Made by a program: the position numbers and the translations under genes. Source: Brevundimonas subvibrioides (GTDB taxonomy: Bacteria; Pseudomonadota; Alphaproteobacteria; Caulobacterales; Caulobacteraceae). From it: a DNA stretch of 64,000 nt. The stretch lies in the NCBI RefSeq assembly GCF_027271155.1, contig NZ_CP114542.1:682001-746000 (forward strand), in the 5' to 3' direction. The notes beneath the pieces were generated by a model that saw only the letters and a program-made list of their open reading frames with translations, did not search any database and had not been told where the DNA came from. This document shows, piece by piece, positions 1-8,965 of this stretch; within the stretch, counting starts at the first letter, position 1; each line of letters opens with the position of its first letter.

Positions 1-1
1 C

Positions 2-1078
2 ATCAGGGCCGCGCTGGAGCGGGCGGGGGTCGATCCGGGCGAGGTGGACGAGGTCATCCTGGGCCACGTTCTGCAGGCCGCCGCCGGTCAGGGGCCTGCG
101 CGCCAGGCCTCGATGGGGGCGGGCATCCCGAAGGAGACGCCGGCCTGGAGCCTGAACCAGATCTGCGGCTCGGGCCTGAGGGCGGTGGCGCTCGGCTATC
201 AGCAGATCGCCTTGGGGGACGCCAGGATCATCGTCGCCGGCGGACAGGAGAGCATGAGCCAGGCGCCGCACGCCCAGCACCTGCGCACCGGCCACAAGAT
301 GGGCGACCTCGCCTTCACCGACACCATGATCAAGGACGGCCTGTGGGACGCCTTCAACGGCTACCACATGGGTCAGACGGCAGAGAACATCGCCGAAAAG
401 CATCAGATCAGCCGCGCCGCCCAGGACGCCTTCGCCCTGGCCAGCCAGCACAAGGCCGAGGCTGCCCAGACGTCCGGCAAGTTCGACGAGGAGATCGTCC
501 CGGTCGTGATCGCGGGAAAGAAGGGCGACGTCACCGTCGACAGGGACGAATACATCCGCCACGGCGCGACGCTGGAATCGATGGAAAAACTGCGTCCGGC
601 CTTCACCCGGGACGGCTCGGTCACCGCTGCCAACGCCTCCGGGCTCAACGACGGTGCGGCGGCGCTGGTGCTCATGTCGGCCGATGACGCGAAGGCGCGA
701 GGTCTGGAACCTCTGGCCACCATCCGGTCATGGGCCACCGCCGGCGTCGATCCGGCCATCATGGGCACGGGGCCTATCCCGGCGTCCCGCAAGGCGCTGG
801 AAAAGGCCGGCTGGACCGTCGCCGACCTCGACCGCGTCGAATCCAACGAGGCCTTCGCCGCCCAGAGCCTGTGCGTGCTGAAGGAACTGGGCCTCGATCC
901 AGCGAAGGTGAACGTCAACGGCGGGGCCATCGCCATCGGCCACCCGATCGGGGCCTCGGGCGCCCGCATCCTGACGACACTGCTGCATGAGCTGAAGCGT
1001 TCGGGCGGCGGAAAGGGTCTGGCGACCCTGTGCATCGGCGGCGGCATGGGCGTGGCCATGTGCGTGGAGCGGGCTTGA
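2..1078 (+). CDS. Acetyl-CoA acetyltransferase (thiolase), 5' end missing
   Basis: Degradative or biosynthetic thiolase that joins or splits acetoacetyl-CoA. The reading frame is open from base 2, so the N-terminus lies outside the window. The nucleophilic Cys sits in [10 protein letters not shown] (about residue 55 of the fragment). The C-terminal part carries the NEAFAAQ segment, the [12 protein letters not shown] histidine motif and the CIGGGMGVA second cysteine, so the catalytic set is complete. Whether it serves polyhydroxybutyrate synthesis (phaA) or fatty-acid degradation cannot be told without neighbours upstream. The stop codon overlaps the probable TTG start of the next gene. Confidence 0.93.
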   Translation: MRAALERAGVDPGEVDEVILGHVLQAAAGQGPARQASMGAGIPKETPAWSLNQICGSGLRAVALGYQQIALGDARIIVAGGQESMSQAPHAQHLRTGHKMGDLAFTDTMIKDGLWDAFNGYHMGQTAENIAEKHQISRAAQDAFALASQHKAEAAQTSGKFDEEIVPVVIAGKKGDVTVDRDEYIRHGATLESMEKLRPAFTRDGSVTAANASGLNDGAAALVLMSADDAKARGLEPLATIRSWATAGVDPAIMGTGPIPASRKALEKAGWTVADLDRVESNEAFAAQSLCVLKELGLDPAKVNVNGGAIAIGHPIGASGARILTTLLHELKRSGGGKGLATLCIGGGMGVAMCVERA

Positions 1079-1974
1079 CCTCCATCCTCTACGGTCGCCC
1101 GCCGCTGGTCTTCGATCCGCCCGGTGCCGCGACCCAGACCTCGCCCCTGATCCCCGGCTCGACGTCGCTGGAAAGCCTGCCGGACGGCGCGGTCGAGGGC
1201 GCCATGATCTACGCCCCGCCCGGTGTGCTGGAGCGACGCTACACCCTGGCCCAGACCCTGCGCGTCCTTAAGGTCGGCGGGCGGCTCGACGTGGTGGCCC
1301 CCAAGGACCGGGGCGGGTCTCGCCTGAAGAAGGAACTCGAGGCCTTCGGGCTGGAGGTCGGCGAAACCGCCAAGGCGCACCACCGGCGTTGCGTGGTGGT
1401 GAAGCCCGGGCGCGTGACCGGGATCGACGCGGCGATCCGCGCCGGGGCCTTGCAGCAGGTCGAGGGACTGGAGGCCTGGTCCCAGCCCGGCCTCTTCGCC
1501 TGGGACCGGATCGACGCCGGCTCGGCCCAGCTGGCGGCGCACGTGCCACCGCTGAAGGGCGCGGGTGCCGATCTGGGCTGCGGCCACGGGGCGCTGGCCA
1601 CCGTCGTCCTGCGATCCGGTGCCGTGACCGCGCTCCGGCTGATCGACCTCGACCGACGCGCGATCGAGGCGGCGCGGCGCAATGTCGGGGACCCGCGCGC
1701 CACCTTCGAATGGGCCGATGTCCGCACGCTGGCGGCGGCGGGCGATCTGGACTTCATCGTCTCCAACCCGCCGTTCCACGACGGCGGTGCCGAGGACCGG
1801 CGGCTGGGCCAGGCCTTCATCCGCAAGGCGGCAGAGATGCTGAAAAAGGGCGGCAGCCTGTGGCTCGTCGCCAACCGGCACCTGCCCTATGAGGCCGAAC
1901 TGAAGACCGCCTTCCGCCGCGTGACGCCGGTCACGGACGGCGGAGGATACAAACTGTTCGAGGCGGTGAAGTGA
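1075..1974 (+). CDS. RsmC/RsmJ-like class I SAM-dependent methyltransferase
   Basis: About 299 aa, with a divergent N-terminal half followed by a Rossmann methyltransferase domain. SAM motif I is [12 protein letters not shown], and the NPPF motif (SNPPFHDGG) is typical of enzymes methylating an exocyclic base amine. This two-domain layout recalls 16S rRNA m2G methyltransferase RsmC. The next gene is an rRNA pseudouridine synthase, which supports a role in ribosome modification. I chose TTG 1075 because it overlaps the upstream stop and has GGAG at 1066-1069. A GTG at 1030 would extend the protein into thiolase sequence and looks unlikely. The exact target is inferred. Confidence 0.8.
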   Translation: MTSILYGRPPLVFDPPGAATQTSPLIPGSTSLESLPDGAVEGAMIYAPPGVLERRYTLAQTLRVLKVGGRLDVVAPKDRGGSRLKKELEAFGLEVGETAKAHHRRCVVVKPGRVTGIDAAIRAGALQQVEGLEAWSQPGLFAWDRIDAGSAQLAAHVPPLKGAGADLGCGHGALATVVLRSGAVTALRLIDLDRRAIEAARRNVGDPRATFEWADVRTLAAAGDLDFIVSNPPFHDGGAEDRRLGQAFIRKAAEMLKKGGSLWLVANRHLPYEAELKTAFRRVTPVTDGGGYKLFEAVK

Positions 1975-2741
1975 ACATGACCCGCCCGGGCTCGACTGGC
2001 GGGAAGCGCGGCAGCCCACCCACAAGCCGCGTGGACAAGCTGCTCGGCTCCATGGGCTACGGCTCGCGGTCCGAGATCTCGCGGCTGGGCAAGGTCGGGG
2101 GTATCGTGCTGGACGGGGCCGACCTGACCGATGTCTCCCGGCGGATCGCGGTCACCCCCGACCTGCCGGACCGGATGCAGGTCGACGGTCGCCCGCTCGA
2201 TCCGCCCGCCGGTCTGGTGCTGATCCTGAACAAGCCGCTCGGCATGACCTGTTCGCACAAGGAGGACGGCGATCTGGTCTATGACGTCCTGCCCGACCGC
2301 TGGCGGCGACGCGATCCGGCGATCTCGACCATCGGGCGGCTGGACAAACAGACGTCTGGCCTTCTGCTCCTGACCGACGACGGCGACCTGCTCCACCGGG
2401 TCATCTCGCCCAAACGCCATGTCGCCAAGGTCTATCGCGCCACCCTGGCCCGGCCGCTGGATGGGAGCGAAGGCGATGTGTTCGCGGCCGGAGGTCTGGT
2501 GCTGGAGGGCGAGGACAAGCCCCTGGCCCCGGCCGTGCTGGAGGTCCTGTCGCCGACCGAGGCCCGCCTGACGGTGACCGAGGGCCGCTATCACATGGTT
2601 CGGCGGATGTTTGCCGCCGTGGGCAACCACGTCGAGGCCCTGCACCGGGAGCGGGTCGGCGGGCTGGCGCTGCCGGACGACCTGGTCCCCGGCGAGTGGC
2701 GGTTGGCGCGCGAGGCGGAAATCGGATCGATCCTTGCCTGA
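1971..2741 (+). CDS. rsuA: 16S rRNA pseudouridine synthase, RsuA family
   Basis: 256 aa. An N-terminal S4-like RNA-binding segment (SRVDKLLGSMGYGSRSEISRL) is followed by the RsuA/RluB/E/F catalytic domain, with the catalytic Asp in GRLDKQTSGLLLLT. A late YHMVRRMF motif is also typical. The family isomerises one uridine in 16S rRNA (U516 in E. coli). GTG 1971 overlaps the preceding stop by 4 nt; an ATG two codons later is an alternative start. The gene forms a tight pair with the methyltransferase before it. Confidence 0.88.
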   Translation: MNMTRPGSTGGKRGSPPTSRVDKLLGSMGYGSRSEISRLGKVGGIVLDGADLTDVSRRIAVTPDLPDRMQVDGRPLDPPAGLVLILNKPLGMTCSHKEDGDLVYDVLPDRWRRRDPAISTIGRLDKQTSGLLLLTDDGDLLHRVISPKRHVAKVYRATLARPLDGSEGDVFAAGGLVLEGEDKPLAPAVLEVLSPTEARLTVTEGRYHMVRRMFAAVGNHVEALHRERVGGLALPDDLVPGEWRLAREAEIGSILA

Positions 2742-2793
2742 CAGGACCGGCATTCGTGCCTCACTCCGACGAGGGGTGTGACCGGGACTGATC

Positions 2794-2822
2794 TGGACGA
2801 TGGCCATGCAGATGGCTATGTT
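2794..2822 (+). promoter_or_regulatory. Candidate sigma-70 promoter for a leaderless toxin-antitoxin mRNA
   Basis: TGGACG (2794-2799), a 17-nt spacer, then TATGTT (2817-2822). The expected +1 falls on the A of the antitoxin ATG at 2829, and no Shine-Dalgarno precedes that ATG. The transcript would therefore be leaderless and would continue into trpF. Found by reading only; not experimentally supported. Confidence 0.4.
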
Positions 2823-2828
2823 CCGGGG

Positions 2829-3080
2829 ATGAGCGAATACTCTATCGCCATGGCGAAGGACCAGCTACCGCGCATCATCGACCGGATGCTGGACGGCGAA
2901 ACCGTGACCATAACGCGGCGGGGTCGTCCTGTTGCGCGAGTGATCCCGATCGAGCCTGAACGTCCGGCCTCCCGGTGTATCGACGTTCAGGCGCTCCGGC
3001 GCCTGCGCGAAGCCGGTTCGACGGGAAAGACCCCCGTCATCGACACGGTTCAGGCCATGCGTGACGACTACCGCTATTGA
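2829..3080 (+). CDS. Phd/YefM-type antitoxin
   Basis: 83 aa from ATG 2829 (MSEYSIAMAKDQLPRIIDRM). The N-terminal fold matches prevent-host-death antitoxins: a helix ending in DRMLDGE, then the strand pair VTITRRGRPVARVIPI typical of the Phd/YefM DNA-binding domain. The acidic C-terminal tail (AMRDDYRY) would bind the toxin. The stop overlaps the TTG start of the PIN toxin by 4 nt, so the two are translationally coupled. By family precedent it should neutralise the toxin and repress its own promoter. Confidence 0.85.
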   Translation: MSEYSIAMAKDQLPRIIDRMLDGETVTITRRGRPVARVIPIEPERPASRCIDVQALRRLREAGSTGKTPVIDTVQAMRDDYRY

Positions 3081-3493
3081 ACGTCGTCCTGGATACGAGC
3101 GTGCTTGTGGCGGCATTCACCGAGGATGCCCATTCCCTCGAGGCTGAAGCGTGGCTGGACCGGGATGCGCCTTTCCTGGTTTCGGACTGGGCGGCGGCGG
3201 AGTTCAGCGCGGCGATCCGGACCAAGGTCCGCCAAGGGTATCTCAAGGTCGAACTCGTCCCTGAAGTTGAAGCCATCTTCGATTCATGGACACGCGATCA
3301 GGGCGGCAAATATCCTGTGCAAGCGAGCGATCACGTGTCGGCCCGGCTGCTGGTCGTCCGGCATGAAAGGCTGCGCGCTCCCGACGCCCTGCATCTCGCG
3401 ATCGCCCTGAGGCTGAATGCTGCAATCGCAACCTTCGATCGGTGCCTGCAACAGGCGTCGCTGGTTGAAGGCATGCCGGCATTCGCTCCATGA
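3077..3493 (+). CDS. VapC-like PIN-domain ribonuclease toxin
   Basis: 138 aa. The four acidic residues expected of a PIN nuclease are visible: D6 (VLDTSVLVA), E42 (AAEFSAAIR), D103 (APDALHLA) and D121 (TFDRCL). The family cleaves tRNA or rRNA when its antitoxin is lost. TTG 3077 overlaps the antitoxin stop. The toxin stop overlaps the trpF ATG (ATGA at 3490-3493), so toxin and tryptophan synthesis are coupled in one transcript. That arrangement is unusual. Confidence 0.85.
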   Translation: MNVVLDTSVLVAAFTEDAHSLEAEAWLDRDAPFLVSDWAAAEFSAAIRTKVRQGYLKVELVPEVEAIFDSWTRDQGGKYPVQASDHVSARLLVVRHERLRAPDALHLAIALRLNAAIATFDRCLQQASLVEGMPAFAP

Positions 3494-4122
3494 CCCGGGT
3501 CAAGATCTGCGGCCTGACCACGCCCGAAACCCTGGACGCCGCCCTGGACCATGGGGCGGCCTTCGTCGGCGCGGTGTTCTTCGGCCGGAGCCCCCGCAAC
3601 ATCACGCCCGAGGATGCCCGGCCGTTGTTCGAACGCGCCCGCGGCCGGGCCGGGATCGTGGCGGTGACCGTCGATGCCGACGACGACCTGCTGAGCCGCA
3701 TCGGGGCCCATCTGCGGCCCGATTTCGTCCAGTTGCACGGGCGCGAGAGCGTGGCCCGGGCGCATGAGGTGCGTCGGCTGACGGGGGCGGGGATCGTCAA
3801 GGTCCTGTCGGTCTCCATCCCCGCCGATCTCGACGCCGCCGACGGCTGGGAGGACCACGCCGAGCACCTGATGTTCGACGCCCGACCACCCTCTGGCTCC
3901 GACCTGCCCGGCGGGGTCGGGGCCAGTTTCGACTGGGCCATGATGCGGGACCGGTCCTTTCGCCACGACTGGTTCCTGGCCGGGGGTCTGACGCCCGACA
4001 ATGCTGCTGCGGCTGCGGCGATCAGCGGCGCTCCCCTGCTGGACGTGTCCTCTGGCGTCGAAAGCGGCCCCGGTGTTAAGGACGCGGCCCGGATCGCGGC
4101 CTTCCTGCAGGCCGTGGCCTGA
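3490..4122 (+). CDS. trpF: Phosphoribosylanthranilate isomerase
   Basis: 210 aa TIM barrel that converts phosphoribosylanthranilate to the carboxyphenylamino-deoxyribulose phosphate, step 3 of tryptophan synthesis. Typical landmarks are the start MTRVKICGLTTPETLD with the catalytic Cys in KICG, the FFGRSPRNI loop, DFVQLHGRES, the FDARPPSG segment with the catalytic Asp, and the phosphate-binding FLAGGLTPDN and DVSSGVESGPGVKD. The start overlaps the PIN toxin stop by 4 nt. trpB follows after 51 nt. Confidence 0.97.
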   Translation: MTRVKICGLTTPETLDAALDHGAAFVGAVFFGRSPRNITPEDARPLFERARGRAGIVAVTVDADDDLLSRIGAHLRPDFVQLHGRESVARAHEVRRLTGAGIVKVLSVSIPADLDAADGWEDHAEHLMFDARPPSGSDLPGGVGASFDWAMMRDRSFRHDWFLAGGLTPDNAAAAAAISGAPLLDVSSGVESGPGVKDAARIAAFLQAVA

Positions 4123-4173
4123 TCATTTCTCCCCGCCGCATTTCCGGCACGCCTTGCGTGAAAGCTGTCGCCC

Positions 4174-5388
4174 GTGAACGCCATCATCCCCAACGAATAT
4201 GCGATGCCCGACGGCGAAGGCCGGTTCGGCCCCTATGGCGGCCGGTTCGTGGCCGAGACCCTGATGCCGTTGGTGCTGGAGCTGAACCAAGCCTATGAGC
4301 GCTGCAAGGCCGATCCGACCTTCCAGGCCGAGCTGGACGACTATCTGACCCACTATGTCGGCCGACCCAGCCCGCTGTATCTGGCCCAGCGCCTGACCGA
4401 TCACTACGGGGCCGCGAACATCTGGTTCAAGCGCGACGAGCTGAACCACACGGGCGCGCACAAGATCAACAACTGCATGGGCCAGATCCTGCTGGCCATG
4501 CGGATGGGCAAGAAGCGGATCATCGCCGAGACCGGTGCCGGCCAGCACGGCGTGGCCACGGCCACCGTCTGCGCCCGCTTCGGCCTGCAATGCGTCGTCT
4601 ACATGGGTGCCGCCGACGTCCAGCGTCAGTCGCCGAACGTCTTCCGCATGAAGCTGCTGGGGGCCGAGGTCATCCCGGTCACCTCCGGTCGCGGCACGCT
4701 GAAGGACGCGATGAACGAGGCGATGCGCGACTGGGTCACCAATGTCGAGGACACCTATTACCTGATCGGCACGGCGGCGGGTCCGCACCCTTATCCGGCC
4801 ATGGTCCGCGACTTCCAGTCGGTGATCGGCAAGGAGACGAAGGTCCAGATGCAGGCCCGGCGCGGCAAGCTGCCCGATGCCGTGGTCGCGGCCATCGGTG
4901 GCGGCTCCAATGCCATCGGCCTGTTCCACCCCTTCATCGGGGATGCGGGCGTGCGGATGATCGGTATCGAGGCGGCCGGGCGCGGTCTGGACGGCCCCGA
5001 CCATGCGGCCTCGCTGCAGGGCGGCCGCCCCGGCGTGCTGCACGGCAACCGCACCTATCTGCTGCAGGATGCCGACGGCCAGATCCTGGAGGGCCATTCC
5101 ATCTCGGCCGGCCTCGACTATCCCGGCATCGGCCCCGAGCACGCCTGGCTGAAGGACATGGGCCGGGCCGAATACCGCGCCGCCACCGACGCCGAGGCGC
5201 TGGAGGCCTTCCAGCTGTGCTCGAAGCTGGAGGGGATCATCCCCGCCCTGGAACCCAGCCACGCCCTCGCGCGCATCGGCGAGATCGCCGCCGAGATCGG
5301 CGCCGGCGGCGACGTCGTGCTGAACATGTGCGGACGCGGCGACAAGGACATCTTCGCGGTGGCCCGGCATCTGGGCGTGGAGCTTTAG
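4174..5388 (+). CDS. trpB: Tryptophan synthase beta chain
   Basis: 404 aa PLP enzyme joining indole and serine. The PLP lysine lies in [10 protein letters not shown] (about residue 93), the catalytic glutamate in [11 protein letters not shown], and the phosphate loop in GGGSNAIG. It starts at GTG 4174 ([16 protein letters not shown]), which gives the usual N-terminus. An in-frame ATG at 4201 is an alternative. A small secreted-protein gene, not trpA, follows directly. Confidence 0.98.
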   Translation: MNAIIPNEYAMPDGEGRFGPYGGRFVAETLMPLVLELNQAYERCKADPTFQAELDDYLTHYVGRPSPLYLAQRLTDHYGAANIWFKRDELNHTGAHKINNCMGQILLAMRMGKKRIIAETGAGQHGVATATVCARFGLQCVVYMGAADVQRQSPNVFRMKLLGAEVIPVTSGRGTLKDAMNEAMRDWVTNVEDTYYLIGTAAGPHPYPAMVRDFQSVIGKETKVQMQARRGKLPDAVVAAIGGGSNAIGLFHPFIGDAGVRMIGIEAAGRGLDGPDHAASLQGGRPGVLHGNRTYLLQDADGQILEGHSISAGLDYPGIGPEHAWLKDMGRAEYRAATDAEALEAFQLCSKLEGIIPALEPSHALARIGEIAAEIGAGGDVVLNMCGRGDKDIFAVARHLGVEL

Positions 5389-5390
5389 TG

Positions 5391-5873
5391 ATGACGATGC
5401 GAATGGCGGCCATGGTCGCTCTGGGGCTCGGTCTGGCCTTGCCGATGGCGGCTGCGGCCCAGACGGCCCCCGCGCCGGCCCCTGCTCCGGCCCCCCGGGG
5501 TGTTCCGGTCGAAGCGCCGATCCTTGAGGGTGCCACCCTGGATCCGACCTGCGGCGGGCTTTACGGTCTGGAGGGCAGGGCGTTTTGCGTCACCGCATCC
5601 CTCGCCAATATCGGCGCGCTGGCCGACGCCTACATCAGCCACTTCGAAAGCCTGGGCTGGATCGCGGCGGGCGGGGACGACAATCGCGTGGTCTTCGTCA
5701 AGCGCAAGGACGGCGGCGGTTGCGACGGCATACAGCTCGAGGCCTTCTACAACACCAACCGCCCGGCCGTGGCCGAGGCCCCGGGCTATATCGGCGTGGC
5801 GACCATACCGGGCGATATCTGCACCGCCGCACCGCCGTCGACGCCCGCTCCCGTGACCCCGTCCGCCCCATGA
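5391..5873 (+). CDS. Small secreted Cys-containing protein of unknown function, between trpB and trpA
   Basis: 160 aa. A hydrophobic signal peptide (about 1-23, ending AAAAQ) leads into an Ala-Pro linker (TAPAPAPAPAP) and a compact domain of about 110 aa with four cysteines (PTCGG, AFCVT, GGCDG, GDICTA), enough for two disulfides. This indicates export to the periplasm. The ATG is 3 nt after the trpB stop, and its stop overlaps the trpA ATG (ATGA 5870-5873). I recognise no family. Its position inside the tryptophan synthase pair is odd, because TrpA and TrpB are made as a cytoplasmic complex and have no evident need for a periplasmic partner. Confidence 0.85.
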   Translation: MTMRMAAMVALGLGLALPMAAAAQTAPAPAPAPAPRGVPVEAPILEGATLDPTCGGLYGLEGRAFCVTASLANIGALADAYISHFESLGWIAAGGDDNRVVFVKRKDGGGCDGIQLEAFYNTNRPAVAEAPGYIGVATIPGDICTAAPPSTPAPVTPSAP

Positions 5874-6700
5874 CCACATCCCGTATCGACGCCCGTTTCG
5901 CCGCGCTGAAGGCCGAGGGCCGGGCCGGGTTCGTGGCCTATGTGATGGCCGGCGACCCCTCGCGCGACGAGGCCCTGGCGATCCTGCGCGGCCTCCCCGC
6001 CGCCGGGGCCGACATCATCGAACTGGGCTTTCCGTTCAGCGATCCGATGGCCGAGGGGCCGCCGATCCAGCGCGCGGCCCTGCGGGGGCTCAAGGCCGGC
6101 TTGACGCTGAGGGGCACGCTCGACCTGGCCCGCGCCTTCCGCGAAGGGGACGCCGACACGCCCCTGATCCTGATGGGCTATCTGAATCCGATCGAGAGCT
6201 ACGGCTACGAGGCCTTCGCCCGCGACGCGGCCGCCGCCGGTGTCGATGGCTGCATCGTCGTCGACTGCCCGCCGGAAGAGGCCGATCCCCTGACCGATGC
6301 CCTCGACGCGGCCCGGGTCTCCCTGATCCGGCTGGCCACGCCGACGTCCGACGATGCGCGGCTGGAGGTCATCGCGCGGCGCACCTCGGGCTTCGTCTAT
6401 TACGTCTCCGTCGCCGGGGTGACCGGCGTGAAGGAGGCGCAATCGGCCTCCGTCGCCCCCGCCGTCGAACGCGTCCGCCGCGCCTCGGGCCTGCCGGTCG
6501 CCGTCGGCTTCGGGGTGAAGACGCCCGAACGCGCCGCAGAGATCGCCCGGGTCGCCGATGCCGTCGTGGCCGGATCGGTGCTGGTCGACGAGGTCGCCGC
6601 CGCCCTCGGCGCGAACGAACCGGTCGCGCCCCGCGTTCTGTCGAAGGTGAAGGCTCTGGCCGACGCCGTGCGCGGTGCACGCATCGCCGAAAACGTCTAG
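5870..6700 (+). CDS. trpA: Tryptophan synthase alpha chain
   Basis: 276 aa TIM barrel that cleaves indole-glycerol phosphate and passes indole to TrpB. The catalytic Glu is in DIIELGFPFSDPMAEGP, the catalytic Asp in GCIVVDCPPEEA, and the phosphate-binding sites in YYVSVAGVTG and GFGVKTPE. The ATG overlaps the stop of the secreted-protein gene. accD follows after 9 nt, as in other alphaproteobacteria. Confidence 0.97.
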   Translation: MTTSRIDARFAALKAEGRAGFVAYVMAGDPSRDEALAILRGLPAAGADIIELGFPFSDPMAEGPPIQRAALRGLKAGLTLRGTLDLARAFREGDADTPLILMGYLNPIESYGYEAFARDAAAAGVDGCIVVDCPPEEADPLTDALDAARVSLIRLATPTSDDARLEVIARRTSGFVYYVSVAGVTGVKEAQSASVAPAVERVRRASGLPVAVGFGVKTPERAAEIARVADAVVAGSVLVDEVAAALGANEPVAPRVLSKVKALADAVRGARIAENV

Positions 6701-6709
6701 AGACACGGA

Positions 6710-7606
6710 ATGGCCGAAAAGACCCCTCCCAAACCCCCCGAGAAACGCGGCGGCTGGCTCAGCCGCTTCGCCCCCGGCGTGCGCAAGATCGTCAGCCGCC
6801 GCGAGACGCCCGACAATCTGTGGGTCAAGGATCCCGACAGCGGCGACATGCTGTATCGCCCGGACCTCGAGACCGCCCTGTGGGTCACGCCGTCCGGTCG
6901 TCACATGCGGATCAACGCATCGCAGCGGCTGGGCTATACCTTCGACGGCGGTACCTATGAACCCATCGCGTCGCCCGAGGTGGCCGAGGACCCGCTGAAG
7001 TTCTCGGACGGCAAGCCCTATCGCGAGCGGCTGATCGCGGCGCGCAAGGCCACCGGTCTGAAGGACGCCATGTCCATCGGCTTCGGCGATATCGGCGGCA
7101 CGCCGGCCGTGGCCGTCGTTCAGGATTTCGCCTTCATGGGCGGATCGCTGGGCATGGCGGCGGGTGAAGGCTTCATCGCCGCCGCCCATGCCGCCATTGC
7201 CCGCAACGTCCCCCTGGTCTGTTTCACCGCCGCCGGTGGTGCGCGGATGCAGGAAGGCGCGCTCAGCCTGATGCAGATGGCGCGCACCACCCTGGCGGTT
7301 CAGGAACTGAAGGACGCCCAGCTTCCCTACGTCGTGGTCCTGACCGATCCGACGACGGGGGGCGTCACCGCCTCCTATGCGATGCTCGGCGACGTGCATC
7401 TGGCCGAGCCCGGGGCCCTGATCGGCTTCGCCGGCCCGCGCGTGATCGAGACCACCATCCGCGAAAAGCTGCCACCCGGTTTCCAGCGGTCGGAGTATCT
7501 GCAGGAAAAGGGAATGGTCGACCGTGTTGTCCCCCGCGCCGACCTGCCCGAGACGCTCGGCAAGATCCTGTCGATGCTGATGGGCGGACGGCGTCAGGCG
7601 GCTTAG
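6710..7606 (+). CDS. accD: Acetyl-CoA carboxylase carboxyltransferase subunit beta
   Basis: 298 aa. AccD works with AccA to carboxylate acetyl-CoA, the first step of fatty-acid synthesis. Crotonase-like core motifs are present ([48 protein letters not shown]). The zinc ribbon near residues 35-65 has no cysteines at all: the usual CxxC pairs are replaced, for example in [13 protein letters not shown]. The remaining sequence is normal, so the protein is probably functional without zinc. It is the fourth gene of the trpFBA-accD-folC set. Confidence 0.96.
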   Translation: MAEKTPPKPPEKRGGWLSRFAPGVRKIVSRRETPDNLWVKDPDSGDMLYRPDLETALWVTPSGRHMRINASQRLGYTFDGGTYEPIASPEVAEDPLKFSDGKPYRERLIAARKATGLKDAMSIGFGDIGGTPAVAVVQDFAFMGGSLGMAAGEGFIAAAHAAIARNVPLVCFTAAGGARMQEGALSLMQMARTTLAVQELKDAQLPYVVVLTDPTTGGVTASYAMLGDVHLAEPGALIGFAGPRVIETTIREKLPPGFQRSEYLQEKGMVDRVVPRADLPETLGKILSMLMGGRRQAA

Positions 7607-7656
7607 TCCCGGCTTCACGCCCTCTTCCTGCTGAACAAGGTAGGGTAAGGGACAGT

Positions 7657-8934
7657 ATGGACCCCGTTTCCGCCCGCCTGCTGGCCCGCCATCCCCAGAA
7701 GATCGACCTGTCGCTGGACCGGATGCGGACCCTGTGCGCCGTTCTGGGCCAGCCCCAGATGCAGCTGCCGCCCGTGATCCATGTGGCGGGCACCAATGGC
7801 AAGGGATCGACCATCGCCTTCATCCGCGCGATGGCGGAGGCGGCGGGGCTGAAGGTCCATGTCTATACCTCGCCACATCTGGTGCGGTTCAACGAACGGA
7901 TCCGGCTGGCAGGCGAGCTGATCGCGGACGCGCGCCTGTCCGCCATCCTCGACCGGATCGAGGCCGTGCGCGGCGTGGAGGCTACGGTCTTCGAAACCAC
8001 CACCGCCGCCGCCTTCGTCGCCATGGCCGAGGTGCCGGCCGACCTGGCCATCATCGAGGTGGGGCTGGGCGGATCGCTGGATGCGACCAACGTCATCGAC
8101 CGCCCGCTGCTGAGCGTGATCGCGCCGGTCGACTACGACCACGCCGAGTTCCTGGGCACGCGGATCGAGGGCATCGCCGGCGAGAAGGCGGGCATCCTGA
8201 AGGCCGGCGCGCGCGGCATCGTGGCCCGCCAGCAGGCGGCGGCGATGGCCGTGATCGAGGCCAGGGCGGCCTCGGTCCTGACGCCGCTGACCGTCATGGG
8301 CACGGACTTCGACGCCTGGGCCGAGCGGGGCGGCATGGCCTTTCAGGACCAGGAGCGGTTCCTCGATCTGCCCGCGCCGGGCCTGCGCGGTCCGCACCAG
8401 ATCGCCAATGCGGGGCTGGCAGTCGCGGTCGCGCTGGAGCTCGACCTGCCCGAGGCGGCGATCGCGGCCGGTATTTCCGGTGCGACCTGGCCGGCGCGGA
8501 TGCAGCGGCTGAACGCCGGGCCCTATGGCGAGATGGCGCGGGCGGCCGACGCCGAGCTCTGGCTGGACGGCGGGCACAATCCCCATGCCGGGCAAGCCCT
8601 GGCGGAGGCGCTGGCCGAGCGTCAGGCCAAAGCCCCGCGACCGCTGGCCCTGATCGTCGGCATGCTGGCCAACAAGGACCACGCGGGTTTCTTCGAGGCC
8701 CTCAAGGGCTCGGACGCCCACGTCTTCACCGTCGGCTTCGACGGCGCGGCGGCGGACCCGGCGGCTCTGGCGGCCGTGGCCCGAGGGCACGGCCTGGGGG
8801 CCCAGAGCTCGTCCTCGGTCGAGGCGGCACTGAGCCGGGCGCTGCGGCTGGGGGCAGGCCGGGTGGTCATCTGCGGCTCGCTGTATCTGGCCGGCGAGGT
8901 GCTGGGGGCAAGCGAGGAGACCTGGCCGATGTAA
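7657..8934 (+). CDS. folC: Bifunctional folylpolyglutamate / dihydrofolate synthase
   Basis: 425 aa Mur-ligase-type ATPase that adds glutamate to dihydropteroate and folates. Visible motifs are the P-loop VAGTNGKGSTIAF (about 45-57), YTSPHLVRFNERIR, the EVGLGGSLDATN metal site, and DGGHNPHAG in the C-terminal domain. An AAGGGA-like ribosome-binding site precedes ATG 7657. It ends just before a hairpin that separates it from the convergent TPP-enzyme gene. Confidence 0.95.
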   Translation: MDPVSARLLARHPQKIDLSLDRMRTLCAVLGQPQMQLPPVIHVAGTNGKGSTIAFIRAMAEAAGLKVHVYTSPHLVRFNERIRLAGELIADARLSAILDRIEAVRGVEATVFETTTAAAFVAMAEVPADLAIIEVGLGGSLDATNVIDRPLLSVIAPVDYDHAEFLGTRIEGIAGEKAGILKAGARGIVARQQAAAMAVIEARAASVLTPLTVMGTDFDAWAERGGMAFQDQERFLDLPAPGLRGPHQIANAGLAVAVALELDLPEAAIAAGISGATWPARMQRLNAGPYGEMARAADAELWLDGGHNPHAGQALAEALAERQAKAPRPLALIVGMLANKDHAGFFEALKGSDAHVFTVGFDGAAADPAALAAVARGHGLGAQSSSSVEAALSRALRLGAGRVVICGSLYLAGEVLGASEETWPM

Positions 8935-8938
8935 GTGC

Positions 8939-8961
8939 CCTTCTCCCGCAAGGGGAGAAGG
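8939..8961. repeat. 23-nt palindromic repeat, possible bidirectional terminator
   Basis: CCTTCTCCC paired with GGGAGAAGG around a short GCAAG loop, lying between the convergent folC and TPP-enzyme genes. The same 23 bases recur exactly at 38612-38634, so this is a dispersed element and not a unique terminator. No T tract follows on either strand. Confidence 0.6.
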
Positions 8962-8965
8962 AGCG

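Noticed and set aside
403..2025. 540-aa minus-strand frame opposite the thiolase and methyltransferase genes
   Set aside because: Low-complexity antisense translation typical of GC-rich DNA; the plus strand has clear motif-bearing genes.
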